In this document: piece after piece, positions 24,350 through 33,774 of the stretch
Numbering within the stretch: position 1 is the stretch's first letter
Layout of the letters: each line of letters starts with the position of its first letter
Origin: Prochlorococcus sp. AG-409-P01
GTDB taxonomy: Bacteria; Cyanobacteriota; Cyanobacteriia; PCC-6307; Cyanobiaceae
DNA: 64,000 nt
Direction of reading: 5' to 3'
Assembly: GCA_003215335.1 (NCBI GenBank)
Contig: QCKM01000001.1
Span: forward strand, 1-64,000
The notes under the pieces: model-generated
Database searches by the model: none
Seen by the model: the letters and a program-made list of their open reading frames with translations, nothing else
Told to the model about the DNA's origin: nothing
Program-made: the position numbers and the translations under genes

Positions 24350-26754
24350 ACTCCTTGATGATGAGTTCAGATTCTTTGATAGCTTTTAGTGAAAGCCTTG
24401 ACCTCCTTGAGTGGCCAAGGTTGTGTGAACATCTTTCTCACTTCGCAAGTACTTCTCAAGGCTGTAGACATTGTCAAAGCCTTGGATTGCCGAAGGACTT
24501 GCAAACCAGTCAGTTAATGCTGGCTGAGACTATGGAAATAGGGGCTTTAGATCAGTTAATTGAAGGGGGATTGAGTTTTCAAGGTGTACATGATCTGGAA
24601 TTTATCTTGAAACGATGCGCCAAAGGTGGTGTGGCGTCTGGTCAAGAGTTGCTATTAGTTGCTGAAACACTTGCTTCAGCGCGTCGACTGCGACGTCAGA
24701 TAGATGACTACGAACTTCGCCCTACCCTTTCTGCGCTTTTGGTTGACCTGGCCACTCTCCCAGAATTAGAAAAGCGTCTCAAATTTGGATTGGAAGATGG
24801 TGGTCGTGTAGCTGACCGTGCCAGTAAAAAGCTTTTGGGTTTGCGTCTTCAGCGGAAAGGATTGCGGCAGGAACGTAGTGATTTGTTGCAAGAACTTTTA
24901 CGGCGTTATGGACCGATGCTTCAGGACTCAGTAATTGCTGAACGCAATTCACGTCCTGTACTGGCGGTTAAATCAGGTGCTGTTGCTCAAGTCGCTGGTT
25001 TTGTTCATGACAGCTCTTCATCAGGAAGCACTTTATTTGTGGAGCCGGAGCGAGTCGTTATCTTGGGTAATCGTTTGGCCGACTTGGATGCGCGCATCAA
25101 GTTGGAAGAAGAGTTGTTGCTTGCCGAGTGGAGCGCTGCAGTTGGGGAGAATTTCACATCTCTTCAGCATCTTGGCGAGGTGCTTTTAAAGCTTGATTTG
25201 GCACTCGCACGAGGACGTTATGGCTATTGGCTTGGGGGCGTTCCTGCGACTCTTTATGCAGATCAATCTGCTCCTTTGAGTCTTAAATCATTGCGACATC
25301 CTTTGCTGATTTGGCAACAACGTCGACAACAAGGTGTGGAAGTAGTGCCAATTAACGTTGAAGTCTCCTCATCGTTGAAGGTGGTTGCGATTACAGGGCC
25401 TAACACGGGAGGTAAAACTGTCACTCTTAAAAGTATTGGCTTAGCGGCCCTTATGGCACGTGCTGGCCTATTGATCCCATGTAATGGGACTCCATCAATG
25501 CCATGGTTTGCACAAGTTTTGTCTGATATAGGAGACGAACAGTCTCTTCAGCAAAATCTTTCAACTTTTAGTAGCCATATAAAAAGGATTGGAAGAATCC
25601 TTGATGCGTTGGCCAATTCTCCGGGCCCTTCACTGGTTCTTTTAGATGAGGTTGGTGCGGGCACTGACCCTAGTGAAGGGACTGCTTTGGCAATAGCTCT
25701 TTTACGGACATTGGCTAATCGTGCACGCCTAACAGTTGCGACAACACATTTTGGGGAACTGAAGTCTCTTAAATACAACGATGCACGATTCGAAAATGCT
25801 TCTGTTTCTTTTGATGGAGAAACAATGTCTCCTACTTATAGGTTGCAATGGGGTATCCCTGGTCGAAGTAATGCTTTAGAAATTGCATCACGTTTAGGCC
25901 TTGATACTGAAGTGATTGCAGAGGCAAGAGATTTGCTTGGGTTGAAAGGTGCTGGAGAAATTAACTCTGTCATAACTGGACTTGAAGAGCAGCGCAATCG
26001 CCAACAGGCTGCTGCTGAGGAGGCTGCAGCTCTTCTTGCAAGGACTGAATTGCTTCACGATGAATTGTTGGCGCGTTGGAAAAAACAGTCAGAAAAGGCT
26101 TCAAAAGCTCAGGAATTAGGCCGACAGAAGCTTGAACGTTCAATCAGAGATGGACAGCGAGAGGTTCGAGAGTTGATTCGCCGACTTCGAGCATCTGATG
26201 CTGATGGTGAGTTGGCGAGGCGGACTGGCCAGAGGCTTAGGCGAATTGAGTCAGATTGCTTGACTCAGCCACAACGAAGAAATACTGCGAGATGGACCCC
26301 CAAGGTTGGAGACCGTATTCGCATACTTGCACTTGGGAAGGCGGGAGATGTTCTTGAAATTTCAGAAGATGGACTTCAGCTGACAGTGCAATGTGGGGTT
26401 TTACGCAGCAAAGTGGAATTGGATTCGGTAGAAAGTCTCGATGGCAGGAAGCCGAGTCCCTTAAAGCCATTGGTCAAAGTTCAAGCTCCAATAGTTTTGG
26501 GTAAATCTCCAGAGGTCAGAACATCAGCCAATACAATTGATGTTCGAGGTTTACGGGTCGGTGAGGCGGAGGTTGTTGTTGAGGAACATCTTCGACGGGC
26601 AAGAGGTCCAGTATGGGTTGTTCATGGAATAGGTACTGGAAAACTTAAAAGGGGATTGAGAGAGTGGCTTCATTCTCTGACTTATGTGCAGAGAGTTACT
26701 GATGCCGATCCGGAAGATGGAGGTATAGGTTGCAGTGTGGTTTGGTTGTGTTAA
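24346..26754 (+). CDS. mutS2: MutS2 family ATPase/endonuclease
   Basis: 802 residues. The ATPase domain shows VVAITGPNTGGKTVTLKSIG near residue 350 and LVLLDEVGAGTDPSEGTALA (Walker B). A coiled coil and KOW-like region follow, then a C-terminal Smr domain from about 728 (IDVRGLRVGEAEVVVEEHL and WVVHGIGTGKLKRGL). MutS2 acts on branched DNA and, in some bacteria, on collided ribosomes; it is not the mismatch-repair MutS. Confidence 0.92.
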   Translation: MNSLMMSSDSLIAFSESLDLLEWPRLCEHLSHFASTSQGCRHCQSLGLPKDLQTSQLMLAETMEIGALDQLIEGGLSFQGVHDLEFILKRCAKGGVASGQELLLVAETLASARRLRRQIDDYELRPTLSALLVDLATLPELEKRLKFGLEDGGRVADRASKKLLGLRLQRKGLRQERSDLLQELLRRYGPMLQDSVIAERNSRPVLAVKSGAVAQVAGFVHDSSSSGSTLFVEPERVVILGNRLADLDARIKLEEELLLAEWSAAVGENFTSLQHLGEVLLKLDLALARGRYGYWLGGVPATLYADQSAPLSLKSLRHPLLIWQQRRQQGVEVVPINVEVSSSLKVVAITGPNTGGKTVTLKSIGLAALMARAGLLIPCNGTPSMPWFAQVLSDIGDEQSLQQNLSTFSSHIKRIGRILDALANSPGPSLVLLDEVGAGTDPSEGTALAIALLRTLANRARLTVATTHFGELKSLKYNDARFENASVSFDGETMSPTYRLQWGIPGRSNALEIASRLGLDTEVIAEARDLLGLKGAGEINSVITGLEEQRNRQQAAAEEAAALLARTELLHDELLARWKKQSEKASKAQELGRQKLERSIRDGQREVRELIRRLRASDADGELARRTGQRLRRIESDCLTQPQRRNTARWTPKVGDRIRILALGKAGDVLEISEDGLQLTVQCGVLRSKVELDSVESLDGRKPSPLKPLVKVQAPIVLGKSPEVRTSANTIDVRGLRVGEAEVVVEEHLRRARGPVWVVHGIGTGKLKRGLREWLHSLTYVQRVTDADPEDGGIGCSVVWLC

Positions 26755-26912
26755 TTCATGAAAAATTAATGAGCATTGTTCACTAAGAGTTGATTTGCAA
26801 GGTTTTTCGATGAGCTAATTACTAATAGCCTTAGGTGAGTAATTAGTTAGTTAATTTGTTCCGCTACTCATATGATCCTAGGGTTGAAACTTAGACAACG
26901 TGTTGAAATAAA

Positions 26913-27908
26913 GTGCATTTCATTGACCAAGCCCGAATAATTGTTAGAGGTGGCCGTGGTGGGGATGGGATAGTTGCTTTTCGCAGAGAGAAGTATGTTC
27001 CAACTGGCGGACCATCCGGAGGCAATGGTGGTAATGGTGGTCAGGTTGTTTTTCAGGCTGATTCAAATCTTCAGACGCTTTTAGATTTTAAGTACAAGAG
27101 GATCTTCCCGGCACCTGATGGGCGTAGAGGAGGACCTAATCGCAGGACCGGAGCTTCTGGTAAAGATTTGATTATTAAGGTTCCTTGTGGCACAGAAGTT
27201 CGTCATGTAAATACTGGAATGATTTTTGGTGACCTCACAACCGCTGGGCAGGAGCTTGTTGTGGCTTTCGGGGGACGTGGAGGATTAGGTAATGCTCATT
27301 ATTTAAGTAATAGAAACCGTGCACCAGAAAAGTTCACTGAAGGTAGAGATGGTGAGGAATGGCAACTTCAATTGGAGCTAAAGTTGCTAGCTGAGGTTGG
27401 GATTATTGGGCTTCCCAATGCTGGCAAGAGTACTTTGATTGCGGTTCTTTCAGACGCACGACCAAAGATCGCAAATTACCCTTTCACTACTTTGGTACCT
27501 AATTTGGGTGTTGTCCGTCGTCCAAGTGGAGATGGAACTGTTTTTGCAGATATCCCTGGGTTAGTCGCTGGCGCTGCCCAAGGATCTGGCTTGGGACATG
27601 AGTTTTTGCGTCATATAGAAAGGACAAAGCTTTTGATTCATTTAGTAGATGGAGCTTCGGAAGATCCAGTTAGTGACTTGCTGATAGTTGAAAAGGAATT
27701 GGTGGCTTATGGACATGGGCTTGCCGATCGCCCAAGAATATTGATTTTAAATAAAAAGGAACTTCTTGATGACCGCCGTAAAATGCAAGTGGAAAGTGCA
27801 CTTGAAGAAGTTCTTGGTAAAGAAGTGATTTCGATTTCTGCTGTAATGGGTATAGGTCTTGATGAATTAATGAATCGTATTTGGCAAAGGCTGGACATGG
27901 ATGTTTGA
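26913..27908 (+). CDS. obgE: Obg-family GTPase
   Basis: 331 residues. The Gly-rich Obg domain ([20 protein letters not shown], then [12 protein letters not shown]) precedes a GTPase domain with G1 GLPNAGKST near 166, G3 DIPGLVAGA, and G4 NKKE. It lacks the extra C-terminal OCT domain. Obg proteins act in large-subunit ribosome assembly and stress control. The start is GTG. Confidence 0.93.
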   Translation: MHFIDQARIIVRGGRGGDGIVAFRREKYVPTGGPSGGNGGNGGQVVFQADSNLQTLLDFKYKRIFPAPDGRRGGPNRRTGASGKDLIIKVPCGTEVRHVNTGMIFGDLTTAGQELVVAFGGRGGLGNAHYLSNRNRAPEKFTEGRDGEEWQLQLELKLLAEVGIIGLPNAGKSTLIAVLSDARPKIANYPFTTLVPNLGVVRRPSGDGTVFADIPGLVAGAAQGSGLGHEFLRHIERTKLLIHLVDGASEDPVSDLLIVEKELVAYGHGLADRPRILILNKKELLDDRRKMQVESALEEVLGKEVISISAVMGIGLDELMNRIWQRLDMDV

Positions 27909-27984
27909 TTGTCGCGAAGAAAATATGCTGTTGACTTGTTTATTTTCAACTATTAGTCATAAATGGGGTGAACTTTTTTAAATC

Positions 27985-28167
27985 ATGAACTTCTACAGTT
28001 GTTTTGATTTTGAGGGCCAAGTCATTGCCCGTTGTCAGACCCATCAAGAAATTGAGTCCCTGCGAAAAATGGGTAGACCGATTGGGGAAGTAAGAGTAAT
28101 GAAAAACGAAGAGGCCGTGATTTGCTCTTTAACAGGAAGTCCTTCTGAATTTAATGAGGATTTTTGA
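27985..28167 (+). CDS. Conserved small cyanobacterial protein
   Basis: 60 residues (MNFYSCFDFEGQVIARCQTH at the start). It is 76 bases downstream of obgE and ahead of a strong terminator, so it ends that transcript. Domain unknown; two early cysteines (6, 17) and one late one (47). Confidence 0.6.
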   Translation: MNFYSCFDFEGQVIARCQTHQEIESLRKMGRPIGEVRVMKNEEAVICSLTGSPSEFNEDF

Positions 28168-28190
28168 TTGCCTAGGTCTTTAAAAAACTA

Positions 28191-28232
28191 TAAAAATAGG
28201 GTTTGCTTGAATCAAAGCAAACCCTATTTTTA
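28191..28232. terminator. Strong bidirectional terminator
   Basis: A perfect 17-base-pair inverted repeat (arms with AATAGGGTTTGCT and AGCAAACCCTATT) with an 8-base loop and A/T runs on both sides. It separates the plus-strand obgE group from the minus-strand CP12-like gene and can stop both. Confidence 0.85.
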
Positions 28233-28255
28233 AATTGGGAATATTTAATTAGAAC

Positions 28256-28474
28256 CTAATCGTCATAGACCAGGCATTCTGGTTCGTCGGGATTCGCATC
28301 ACAGAATAGTTCGAGGGCATTTGGGTCGTGCTTATCCTCTGGGTGATGCTCTTTGTACTCCTCTAATGAATGGAGTTCTTCTGTGAGATGTCGCACTTTT
28401 GCGTCATCTCCTTCTGCTTTGGCTGATTGGATCTCGGATTGATCCTTTTGGATGTGCTCGTCGATTGTGTTCAT
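28256..28474 (-). CDS. CP12-tail protein
   Basis: The C-terminus, LELFCDANPDEPECLVYDD, is the GAPDH-binding end of CP12, with its Cys pair. CP12 links GAPDH and phosphoribulokinase under oxidising conditions to turn off the Calvin cycle. Here the N-terminal Cys pair and the usual AWDAVEELQA core are not seen; instead there is an acidic helical part (EGDDAKVRHLTEELHSLEEY). The ATG at 28474 is chosen; the frame is open to 28558. Likely a CP12 variant that can bind GAPDH only. Confidence 0.7.
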   Translation of the reverse strand: MNTIDEHIQKDQSEIQSAKAEGDDAKVRHLTEELHSLEEYKEHHPEDKHDPNALELFCDANPDEPECLVYDD

Positions 28475-28639
28475 GGAGTCTGGGTCTAGGTCTGTGCCGG
28501 CCAGTTTCGCCTGACACACATTAGGCGTGTTATGCAGTTGCGCTATGGGGTAAACCAACCATTGGTTTGCTTTACAACACCATTGCCAAGTTTATGTATT
28601 GGTAGCTACCAGCTGGATAGACGGATTGAGGCTTTCACT

Positions 28640-28886
28640 ATGACTCGGATCCTAGAAAGGCAAGGTAGACACTTTGCTGATGACCTAGGAAGGATGTTTT
28701 GGATTAACGGGCCTCGGAATTGGTGCTATATCTCGGAATAAAGACAATGTCGGATTGGATTTTCATGAAGTATTGGAGTGGAAGCAATTTTCACCAACTG
28801 GTTTAGTTAGTCAGGGTTTCAGCTCCATCAATGATGCATATCTAGCGTATGAGCAAAATTCTGTGAATTGGCCCCATGATTACTAA
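28640..28886 (+). pseudogene. Possible frameshifted small gene
   Basis: The first frame gives MTRILERQGRHFADDLGRMF then WINGPRNWCYISE and stops at 28741. A second frame, open from about 28690 to 28886, gives NKDNVGLDFHEVLEWKQFSP then TGLVSQGFSSINDAYLAYEQ, which looks like real protein but has no start codon. One base gained or lost would join them. Alternatively only the 33-residue first part is made. Confidence 0.35.
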
Positions 28887-28891
28887 TTAAG

Positions 28892-28930
28892 GTGCATCGG
28901 CGATGAAATGGAACTTCATCGCCGATGCAC
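28892..28930. repeat. Perfect 16-bp hairpin
   Basis: Arms GTGCATCGGCGATGAA and TTCATCGCCGATGCAC with the 7-base loop ATGGAAC. No T-run follows on either strand, so it is not a standard terminator. The ATG of the ORF at 28903 lies within the left arm. Confidence 0.8.
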
Positions 28931-29142
28931 AAGATTATCGACCTACATATATGAAATCATTGGAGGCTGAAGGGGCCCTAGTCAAGATTGCTCCTTGGGT
29001 AAAGTCTTTGGAGAGAACTGCTTGTGAGCAATTAGTTGGTCCTCGTTGCCAGTGGTCAGCGACAAAGACAAGAAGAGCTTCATCTCAACAATTAGGAAGA
29101 GGAGAGGTTTTGCATCCTTCTAGAAAAAGCCTAGTTCTTTAA
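28903..29142 (+). CDS. Hypothetical protein starting inside hairpin
   Basis: A 79-codon frame (MKWNFIADAQDYRPTYMKSL at the start, basic C-terminus). It overlaps the end of the ABC-F gene by four bases on the other strand. No domain. If translated, initiation would be hidden in the hairpin unless it is opened; an internal ATG at 28951 is an alternative. Confidence 0.35.
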   Translation: MKWNFIADAQDYRPTYMKSLEAEGALVKIAPWVKSLERTACEQLVGPRCQWSATKTRRASSQQLGRGEVLHPSRKSLVL

Positions 29143-31088
29143 GGAAGTAATTCGCTTAATTCGAGCCAACGATCTTCTGAGAGAGTGATTCGTTCAACTA
29201 GTTCAGCAAGCTCTTTGCTGAGGTTTGTTAAGTCGGCATCCTTTTGAAGCAGAGCTTGCTCAATATCAAAACGTTTTTTTTCTAGCAGAGGCAAGTCTTT
29301 TTCTAATTTTTCTAACTCACGGCTTTCTTTGAAACTAAGTTTGCGATTCTTTGATTTAGATGCTTTGTATAAAGGTTTGTCTTCATGTTTCAAAGTAGAT
29401 GCTTTAGAGTTTGAGGTCTGCAAATTTCTATTTTCTTTTTTGGAAGCAGAGTAATTTTTTATTTCTTTATCAAGCAATTTTTTTTGATCAAGAAAGTCAC
29501 TGTAGTTTCCTTCGAATTGATTCAGGTTTCCATTCTCAAAATTGAATAATCGATTGACAACTCGGTCTAGGAAATAACGATCATGAGAAACAACAATCAC
29601 ACAACCTTGGAAACTTTCTAAGAATTCTTCTAATACACGTAATGTTGTCAAATCTAGATCATTAGTTGGTTCGTCAAGTAACAAAACATTTGGAGCTTGA
29701 ATAAGAATTTTGCAGAGAGCTAGTCTTCGTCTTTCTCCACCAGAAAGTTTTTTTAGAGGACTGTGTTGTTGTGCAGGTGGGAAGAGGAAACGTTCTAAAA
29801 GTTGTGAAGCACTTATTTGAGAGCCATTTAGATCAATCCTTGAAGCCACTTCTTCAACAAAGTCAATGACCTTCTTCTCTAATTTTTGACCTTTGGTGAA
29901 GTCCATAGTGTGTTGGTCGAGATAGCCAAGACGAACTGTTTCTCCTAGACGAAGCTTCCCTGCCGTAGCTTTTCTTCGCCCTGCGATCAGATCAAGCAGA
30001 GTTGATTTTCCGCAACCATTTGGGCCAATAATTCCAACTCTGTCTTCTGGGGTGAAGCTGTAAGAGAAATTTTCGAAAACTATTGGGAAATGAGCTTCTC
30101 CGTTGGAGGTCATATGCAATCCTTCTGCTTCAATTACAACTTTTCCGATGCGTTTGCTTAGAGAGCTTATTTCTAGGTGGCTAATGGTCTTATCTATTTG
30201 CTTTGACTGCATGCCTTCAATTCTTTGAATCCGAGCCTTTTGCTTAGTGCTTCTTGCTTTGGCACCTCGTTTCAACCAAGCAAGTTCTTTCTTCAAAATG
30301 TTTTTGAATTTTCTGGTATTCGCAGCTTCTATTTCTGCCTTTTGGGTTTTTTGGCTAAGGAAGTCGCTGTAATTCCCTTGATAAAAGAAGGCCTCCCCTT
30401 TATCTACTTCGAGCATGTTGTGTGTTATTCGATCGAGTAGATAGCGGTCATGAGTGACAATTACCAGAGCACCATTGAATTGGTCTAGCCAGTTTTGTAG
30501 CCATTCCACTGCTTTCGCATCTAGGTGGTTTGTTGGTTCATCTAGTAAAAGCACATCAGGTTTCGAAACCAGAGCAGAAGCTAGGCTTACTCTTTTGCGA
30601 TATCCCCCAGATAGTTCTTCTACATTGCGTTGGAGATCAGTTATCCCAAGTCGATTGAGCACTTCTTTACACTGTTGTTCAAGGCCCCATGCTTGGGCTT
30701 CATCCATGGCTTGTGTTAGTTGACTCAGTTTTGCCAGGAGATTTTGTTCATTTGGTTTTCGTGCTATTGATTCGCTTAGTTCTTGGAAACGTATTAGAAG
30801 CTTGCGTTTATCTCCACAGCCTGCCAATACTTCTTGAAGCACAGTATGACCTCGGACCAAAGAGCTTTCTTGATCAACATGTTCTATATGGAGTCTCTGG
30901 GGGCAAAACCTAGTCCCTTCTTCAAGAGTCTCGGTGCCAGCAAGAACTTTGAGAAGGGTCGATTTTCCCGCTCCGTTTGGCCCTATTAAACCGAGTCTGT
31001 CTTTTGATTTGATCTGAAGGTTTAGGTCCTTAAAAAGAGTTTTTATGCCAAAGTCTTTCCTTGCTCCAGTTATGTTGATCAGGCTCAC
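29139..31088 (-). CDS. ABC-F ATPase (Uup/EttA-type)
   Basis: 649 residues with two ABC domains in one chain and no membrane part. First Walker A GPNGAGKSTLLKVLAG near 37 with signature LSGGYRKR; second GPNGCGKSTLLDLIAG near 356 with signature LSGGERRRLAL. Both have LLLDEPTN(H/D)LD Walker B motifs. A Lys/Glu-rich coiled-coil C-terminus (about 540-640) is Uup-like. ABC-F proteins act on ribosomes or DNA rather than as transporters. Its start overlaps the stop of the next gene upstream by 4 bases (ATGA). Confidence 0.9.
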   Translation of the reverse strand: MSLINITGARKDFGIKTLFKDLNLQIKSKDRLGLIGPNGAGKSTLLKVLAGTETLEEGTRFCPQRLHIEHVDQESSLVRGHTVLQEVLAGCGDKRKLLIRFQELSESIARKPNEQNLLAKLSQLTQAMDEAQAWGLEQQCKEVLNRLGITDLQRNVEELSGGYRKRVSLASALVSKPDVLLLDEPTNHLDAKAVEWLQNWLDQFNGALVIVTHDRYLLDRITHNMLEVDKGEAFFYQGNYSDFLSQKTQKAEIEAANTRKFKNILKKELAWLKRGAKARSTKQKARIQRIEGMQSKQIDKTISHLEISSLSKRIGKVVIEAEGLHMTSNGEAHFPIVFENFSYSFTPEDRVGIIGPNGCGKSTLLDLIAGRRKATAGKLRLGETVRLGYLDQHTMDFTKGQKLEKKVIDFVEEVASRIDLNGSQISASQLLERFLFPPAQQHSPLKKLSGGERRRLALCKILIQAPNVLLLDEPTNDLDLTTLRVLEEFLESFQGCVIVVSHDRYFLDRVVNRLFNFENGNLNQFEGNYSDFLDQKKLLDKEIKNYSASKKENRNLQTSNSKASTLKHEDKPLYKASKSKNRKLSFKESRELEKLEKDLPLLEKKRFDIEQALLQKDADLTNLSKELAELVERITLSEDRWLELSELLP

Positions 31089-31762
31089 AGAAGGCTGTTG
31101 GCAGTTTGAACATTGTTCAGATAATTAAAAACACTTTTATCACCTACATCTGCAGACGCATCTGTTCCAAACTTACGCAATGCCAAAATCAAGAATAATA
31201 ATGCTGAGATGCTCAGTGAAGCAAAGGCAGTTGCTCCTCCAAGTAGGCCACTGAGATGGCCAAGTAGAGCTGCTGGGATCAAAAAAGTCATTCCAATAGC
31301 TTCGGGACGACGGAAGCAGAAGAACTCTTTAAAACCAATGCCAGTGAGTGCTGCAAAGATAGGACCGATTGCCCAAGTCAAAATTGGTTCATCGACAAGG
31401 CTAGATAGCATTGTTGGGGTGCCTTTGCTAATTGCAATTGCTATAGCTCCAATACATCCAATTCCCCAAAAAATTTGAAGAGCTTTGTGTAGAGGACGTA
31501 GATAAATATGAATCCATTTCAGGGCAAGTCCTAGGCTTATAGCCATTGGGATTAGCCATAGAAAGGCCCACGATGGGCCGAGAATCAGCCATTGCGTTAG
31601 GCCTGCTGAGAAGGATATTCCACATGTTAAAAGTGCTAACCGATATTTTTTGACCTCAAGCTTGTCGTCATTGGTGATTCTGTAGCGACCATAAACTCCT
31701 TCAAATTCAGGCTCCATTGTTTCTGTAGTGGCAGGTGAGATGTTTTCGTTGGTTTCGATCAT
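31085..31762 (-). CDS. DUF2301 membrane protein
   Basis: 225 residues, about seven hydrophobic helices after a 40-residue acidic start with EFEGVYGRYRI. The FKEFFCFRRPEAIGMTFLIP segment matches the cyanobacterial DUF2301 family of unknown function. Its stop overlaps the ABC-F start, and its start overlaps the end of the GST-like gene (both ATGA), making one tightly coupled minus-strand operon. Confidence 0.75.
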   Translation of the reverse strand: MIETNENISPATTETMEPEFEGVYGRYRITNDDKLEVKKYRLALLTCGISFSAGLTQWLILGPSWAFLWLIPMAISLGLALKWIHIYLRPLHKALQIFWGIGCIGAIAIAISKGTPTMLSSLVDEPILTWAIGPIFAALTGIGFKEFFCFRRPEAIGMTFLIPAALLGHLSGLLGGATAFASLSISALLFLILALRKFGTDASADVGDKSVFNYLNNVQTANSLL

Positions 31763-32751
31763 TTCATTACGGGCACTACTGCATTAACCATTTTGTAGAG
31801 GTCTGGACCAGCGGGCACAATATTGCTTGGTTGAAGTGGGAAAAGGGCTCCAAAGTAGTCTGTTCTCCATGCTTTCGCATCACAGGTCTTTGCCACTTTT
31901 GGTAGTGATAGAAGCTTTTGGCGCCATTCCCAAAGATGTGGAAATGACCATAACGGTGCTTGGCTACACCCAAAGAAAGGCTGATAAATCATTTCCCAGC
32001 GAATGAGTGTTGGAAATAGCCGTATGTCTGCCAGCGTCATTTGCTCTCCACATAGCCATGGCCCTTTGTTTGCAAGGCTTTGGTTAACAGTTTTGAGTGC
32101 AGAAAAGAGTTCGTCGCATGCATTGTCATAAGCACTTTGATTACGTGCAAACCCGCAGCGGTACACCCCATTGTTTACTGAAGGTTGAAGTAGCTCCTGC
32201 CATTCAGAGATTTCTTTTTGTAAGGCTTTTGGAGCTAAGTCGGAAGATTTGTATTGTGTGGGCCATTGGTTAAGCAGCTCGACAAGTTGAGCACTTTCGT
32301 TTCCTAGTAGCTTTGGTTTGGAATGATCGTTCCCGATTGGGTCGATTAAAGAAGGAACTGTTGCTCTATGACTAGGAGGCGAGCCACTTAGCTGATACAG
32401 GGCTAGTAGAGAGTCACAGCCAAGAAGAGGAGGGTCCATTCGCCAGCGCCCAGCTTGGTGATCGGCTTTGGCTATGACCAGTCTTAAATTTTCTTTTAGA
32501 CCTTTTATTTGGTGAACCAGCCAGGTCCGGTGAGCCCATGGGCAGCTGCGGCCAATGATGAGAACGGGTACATTCGCCTTTGATCTTGCTTGAAGTTCAT
32601 CTTCAGGGGGCAATTTTGCTTCTTGGTGTTGGCTTGATGGACGGAGATAGTTCCCGGATTTATCTGAGGGAGCCAGACCATTCATTAATTGATTCCATTG
32701 CCAGTTCCAGCCTTTACGAGCTGTGGCAACAACAATTGGTGGAATTGACAT
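31759..32751 (-). CDS. Xi-class glutathione transferase-like protein
   Basis: 330 residues. The thioredoxin-fold motif GRSCPWAHRTWL contains the CPWAHR active site of Xi-class GSTs (glutathionyl-hydroquinone reductases, YqjG/Ecm4), and the helical GST C-domain follows with GEQMTLADIRLFPTLIRWE. These enzymes reduce glutathionyl-quinones. Substrate in this organism is unknown. First gene of the coupled operon with DUF2301 and ABC-F. Confidence 0.8.
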   Translation of the reverse strand: MSIPPIVVATARKGWNWQWNQLMNGLAPSDKSGNYLRPSSQHQEAKLPPEDELQARSKANVPVLIIGRSCPWAHRTWLVHQIKGLKENLRLVIAKADHQAGRWRMDPPLLGCDSLLALYQLSGSPPSHRATVPSLIDPIGNDHSKPKLLGNESAQLVELLNQWPTQYKSSDLAPKALQKEISEWQELLQPSVNNGVYRCGFARNQSAYDNACDELFSALKTVNQSLANKGPWLCGEQMTLADIRLFPTLIRWEMIYQPFFGCSQAPLWSFPHLWEWRQKLLSLPKVAKTCDAKAWRTDYFGALFPLQPSNIVPAGPDLYKMVNAVVPVMK

Positions 32752-32806
32752 TGAGGTTTCCTTTACAGCTATCTTCGTTCAGATTGAAGGTCGCACTCAG
32801 ATTTTG

Positions 32807-33733
32807 ATGACAGGCTTAAAGGTGCTTTTAGTTGCAGGCACACATGGCAATGAAATAAATGGGCCTTGGCTTTTTGAACAGTGGGAGGGCAGACAAGAAT
32901 TAATTGATACACATGGGCTCGAGACAGTTTGTGTTATTGGAAACCCTGCTGCATTTGAGGTGGGTCGTCGCTATTTGGATCGAGACCTTAATAGGAGTTT
33001 TAAGAAGGAATTGCTTGAAGCTTCTGCGCATATTGATCTTGAGGTAGATAGGGCAAATGAGCTTCTTGCTCTTTATGGACCTCGAGGAAGGGTCCCTAGT
33101 CAATTAGCAATTGACATCCATAGCACTACTTCTGCAATGGGATGCAGTCTGGTTATTTATGGACGAAGACCTGCTGACCTTGCTTTGGCATCTCTTATTC
33201 AAGCCAGGCTTGGTTTGCCGGTTTATCTCCATGAAGGGGATGCCTCACAGAAGGGTTTCCTGGTTGAGGCATGGCCTTGTGGATTAGTTATTGAAATAGG
33301 CCCTGTCCCTCAGGGGGTCCTTGATGCAATCATCGTTGAGCAGACAAGACTGGCCATAAACGCTTGTTTGGAATCGATCGCAGAAGTCATTTCTGGAGCT
33401 GTTGTTTATCCAGAGCGATTAATAGTTCATCTTCATTTGGGAAGTATGGATTTCCCTAGACATCCAAATGGTCAATTGGCAGCATGTTTGCACCCCTCTA
33501 TTGTTGGGAATGACTGGAGGCCTCTTGAGCCAAATTCTCCTATCTTTTTGAGAGCTGATGGGGAAATAGTTCACTTCTGCTCAGAGAAATCTGCCGTTCC
33601 TGTTTTTATTAATGAAGCTGCTTACTTGGAGAAAAATATTGCTATGAGCTTGACTCGTCGTGAGATCTGGCAAGTTGAAGAAAGTTGGATTGAAAATCTA
33701 CATGAGATAGTAGCCATCAATGAAATCAACTAA
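32807..33733 (+). CDS. Aspartoacylase-family zinc deacylase
   Basis: Zinc-dependent aspartoacylase/succinylglutamate desuccinylase fold. VAGTHGNEINGP holds the His and Glu metal ligands, NPAAFEVGRRYLDRDLNRSF is the substrate-binding part, and AIDIHSTTS gives the third ligand His. Such enzymes hydrolyse N-acyl amino acids. The ATG at 32807 is preferred to the earlier open start at 32723, which would run into the divergent GST gene. Confidence 0.82.
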   Translation: MTGLKVLLVAGTHGNEINGPWLFEQWEGRQELIDTHGLETVCVIGNPAAFEVGRRYLDRDLNRSFKKELLEASAHIDLEVDRANELLALYGPRGRVPSQLAIDIHSTTSAMGCSLVIYGRRPADLALASLIQARLGLPVYLHEGDASQKGFLVEAWPCGLVIEIGPVPQGVLDAIIVEQTRLAINACLESIAEVISGAVVYPERLIVHLHLGSMDFPRHPNGQLAACLHPSIVGNDWRPLEPNSPIFLRADGEIVHFCSEKSAVPVFINEAAYLEKNIAMSLTRREIWQVEESWIENLHEIVAINEIN

Positions 33734-33774
33734 CTACCAGGAATAATCGATTCATTTGTCTATATCAATCGCAT

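Noticed and set aside
32723-32806. Longer N-terminus for the aspartoacylase-family gene
   Set aside because: It would overlap the divergent GST gene, and the conserved part starts right after the ATG at 32807.
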